A stretch of 22,205 nucleotides of DNA, taken from positions 1 to 22,205 of the forward strand of contig DFLB01000035.1 of assembly GCA_002373995.1 (NCBI GenBank). Direction: 5' to 3'. A program made the position numbers and the translations under genes. Origin of the DNA: Bacteroidales bacterium UBA3630 (lineage in GTDB: Bacteria > Bacteroidota > Bacteroidia > Bacteroidales > P3). The notes under the pieces are model-generated. The model did no database searches, was not told where the DNA came from, and was given only the letters and a program-made list of their open reading frames with translations. Shown piece after piece: positions 21,951-22,205 of this stretch (its first letter is position 1; every line of letters begins with the position of its first letter).

Positions 21951-22205
21951 TTATCGGCGCATCGCCGCTAGCTCCTCGGCGAGGTACTGGCCGGTGAAGT
22001 TGCCTTTCTGTTTGGCCAAATCCTCCGGGGTGCCGGCGAAGGTGACCTGTCCGCCGGCGCGGCCGCCGTCAGGGCCGAGGTCGACGACCCAGTCGGCCAC
22101 CTTGATGACGTCCATGTTGTGCTCGATGACGAGGACGCTGTTGCCTTTGTCGACGAGCTTCTGCAGCACGCCGAGCAGTATGCGGATGTCCTCGAAGTGG
22201 AGGCC
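21951..22205 (-). CDS. uvrA: UvrA excinuclease subunit A, C-terminal part (5' end beyond window)
   Basis: The frame is open to the window edge and reads GLHFEDIRILLGVLQKLVDK at the edge, followed by VLVIEHNMDVIKVADWVVDL, GPDGG and FTGQYLAEEL. This is the C-terminal ATP-binding cassette of UvrA: the Walker B-distal helix, the H-loop region (VIEHN) and the conserved C-terminal tail. UvrA is the damage-sensing ATPase of nucleotide excision repair and acts as a dimer with UvrB. Only the last 84 residues are present, out of about 940 normally. The gene ends TAA and is followed by a strong terminator. Confidence 0.95.
   Translation of the reverse strand, partial: GLHFEDIRILLGVLQKLVDKGNSVLVIEHNMDVIKVADWVVDLGPDGGRAGGQVTFAGTPEDLAKQKGNFTGQYLAEELAAMRR

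Overview
The window looks like chromosomal DNA from a Bacteroidota (Bacteroidales) bacterium that carries a type IX secretion system (T9SS). The evidence is Bacteroidota-type promoters (TTTG, about 19 nt, TAnnTTTG), two exported proteins with T9SS C-terminal sorting domains (one type A, one type B), DUF3857/transglutaminase proteins typical of the phylum, and a C10 protease with an N-terminal inhibitor-like domain. HydG and a TM1266-type regulator indicate an anaerobe with [FeFe] hydrogenase. I cannot name the family or genus from sequence alone. No tRNA, rRNA, transposase, phage gene or CRISPR array was seen.

Layout. (1) 6-1754, plus strand: a hydrogenase-associated ACT-like regulator and hydG. 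(2) 1886-2662, plus strand: a small outer-membrane beta-barrel protein with its own promoter, ending at a strong bidirectional terminator. (3) 2743-3918, minus strand: mtnN and luxS, a two-gene S-adenosylhomocysteine recycling / AI-2 operon. (4) 4268-5497, plus strand: an orphan sensor histidine kinase whose stop overlaps the stop of the convergent C10 protease gene. (5) 5490-11041, minus strand: in transcription order a small membrane protein, an apparently active DUF3857-transglutaminase, a paralogue that has lost its catalytic residues, and the T9SS-exported C10 protease, which also has its own -7 box. (6) 11502-21696, plus strand: a consensus promoter, a foldable leader, a 2718-residue modular T9SS surface protein, an OmpR-type response regulator, its overlapping histidine kinase gene and a hotdog thioesterase. 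No promoter is evident inside this block, so it may be one long operon. (7) 21883-22205, minus strand: terminator and 3' end of uvrA.

Three intergenic regions each carry one copy of a repeat element of fixed architecture: a shared 20-bp left flank, five 11-bp units of the GGTCCGAGG(A/G)T type in exact phase, an A-rich spacer in two of the three copies, an inverted GGACCA always 15 bp after the start of the fifth unit, and a shared right flank. The copies (about 3973-4077, 11329-11433, 21759-21863) align without indels and all lie in the same orientation. This is the most unusual structure in the window. A second recurring motif, the palindrome TTAACA-N2-TGTTAA (N6 in one case), lies 19-40 bp upstream of three predicted promoters. 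It occurs upstream of both members of the divergent pair around 11.1-11.5 kb and may be an operator.

Functional reading (inference): much of the window concerns the cell envelope. It encodes an outer-membrane barrel, a secreted protease, periplasmic DUF3857/transglutaminase proteins, a giant surface protein and two sensor kinases. The giant protein gene lies directly upstream of a two-component system and may be co-transcribed with it.
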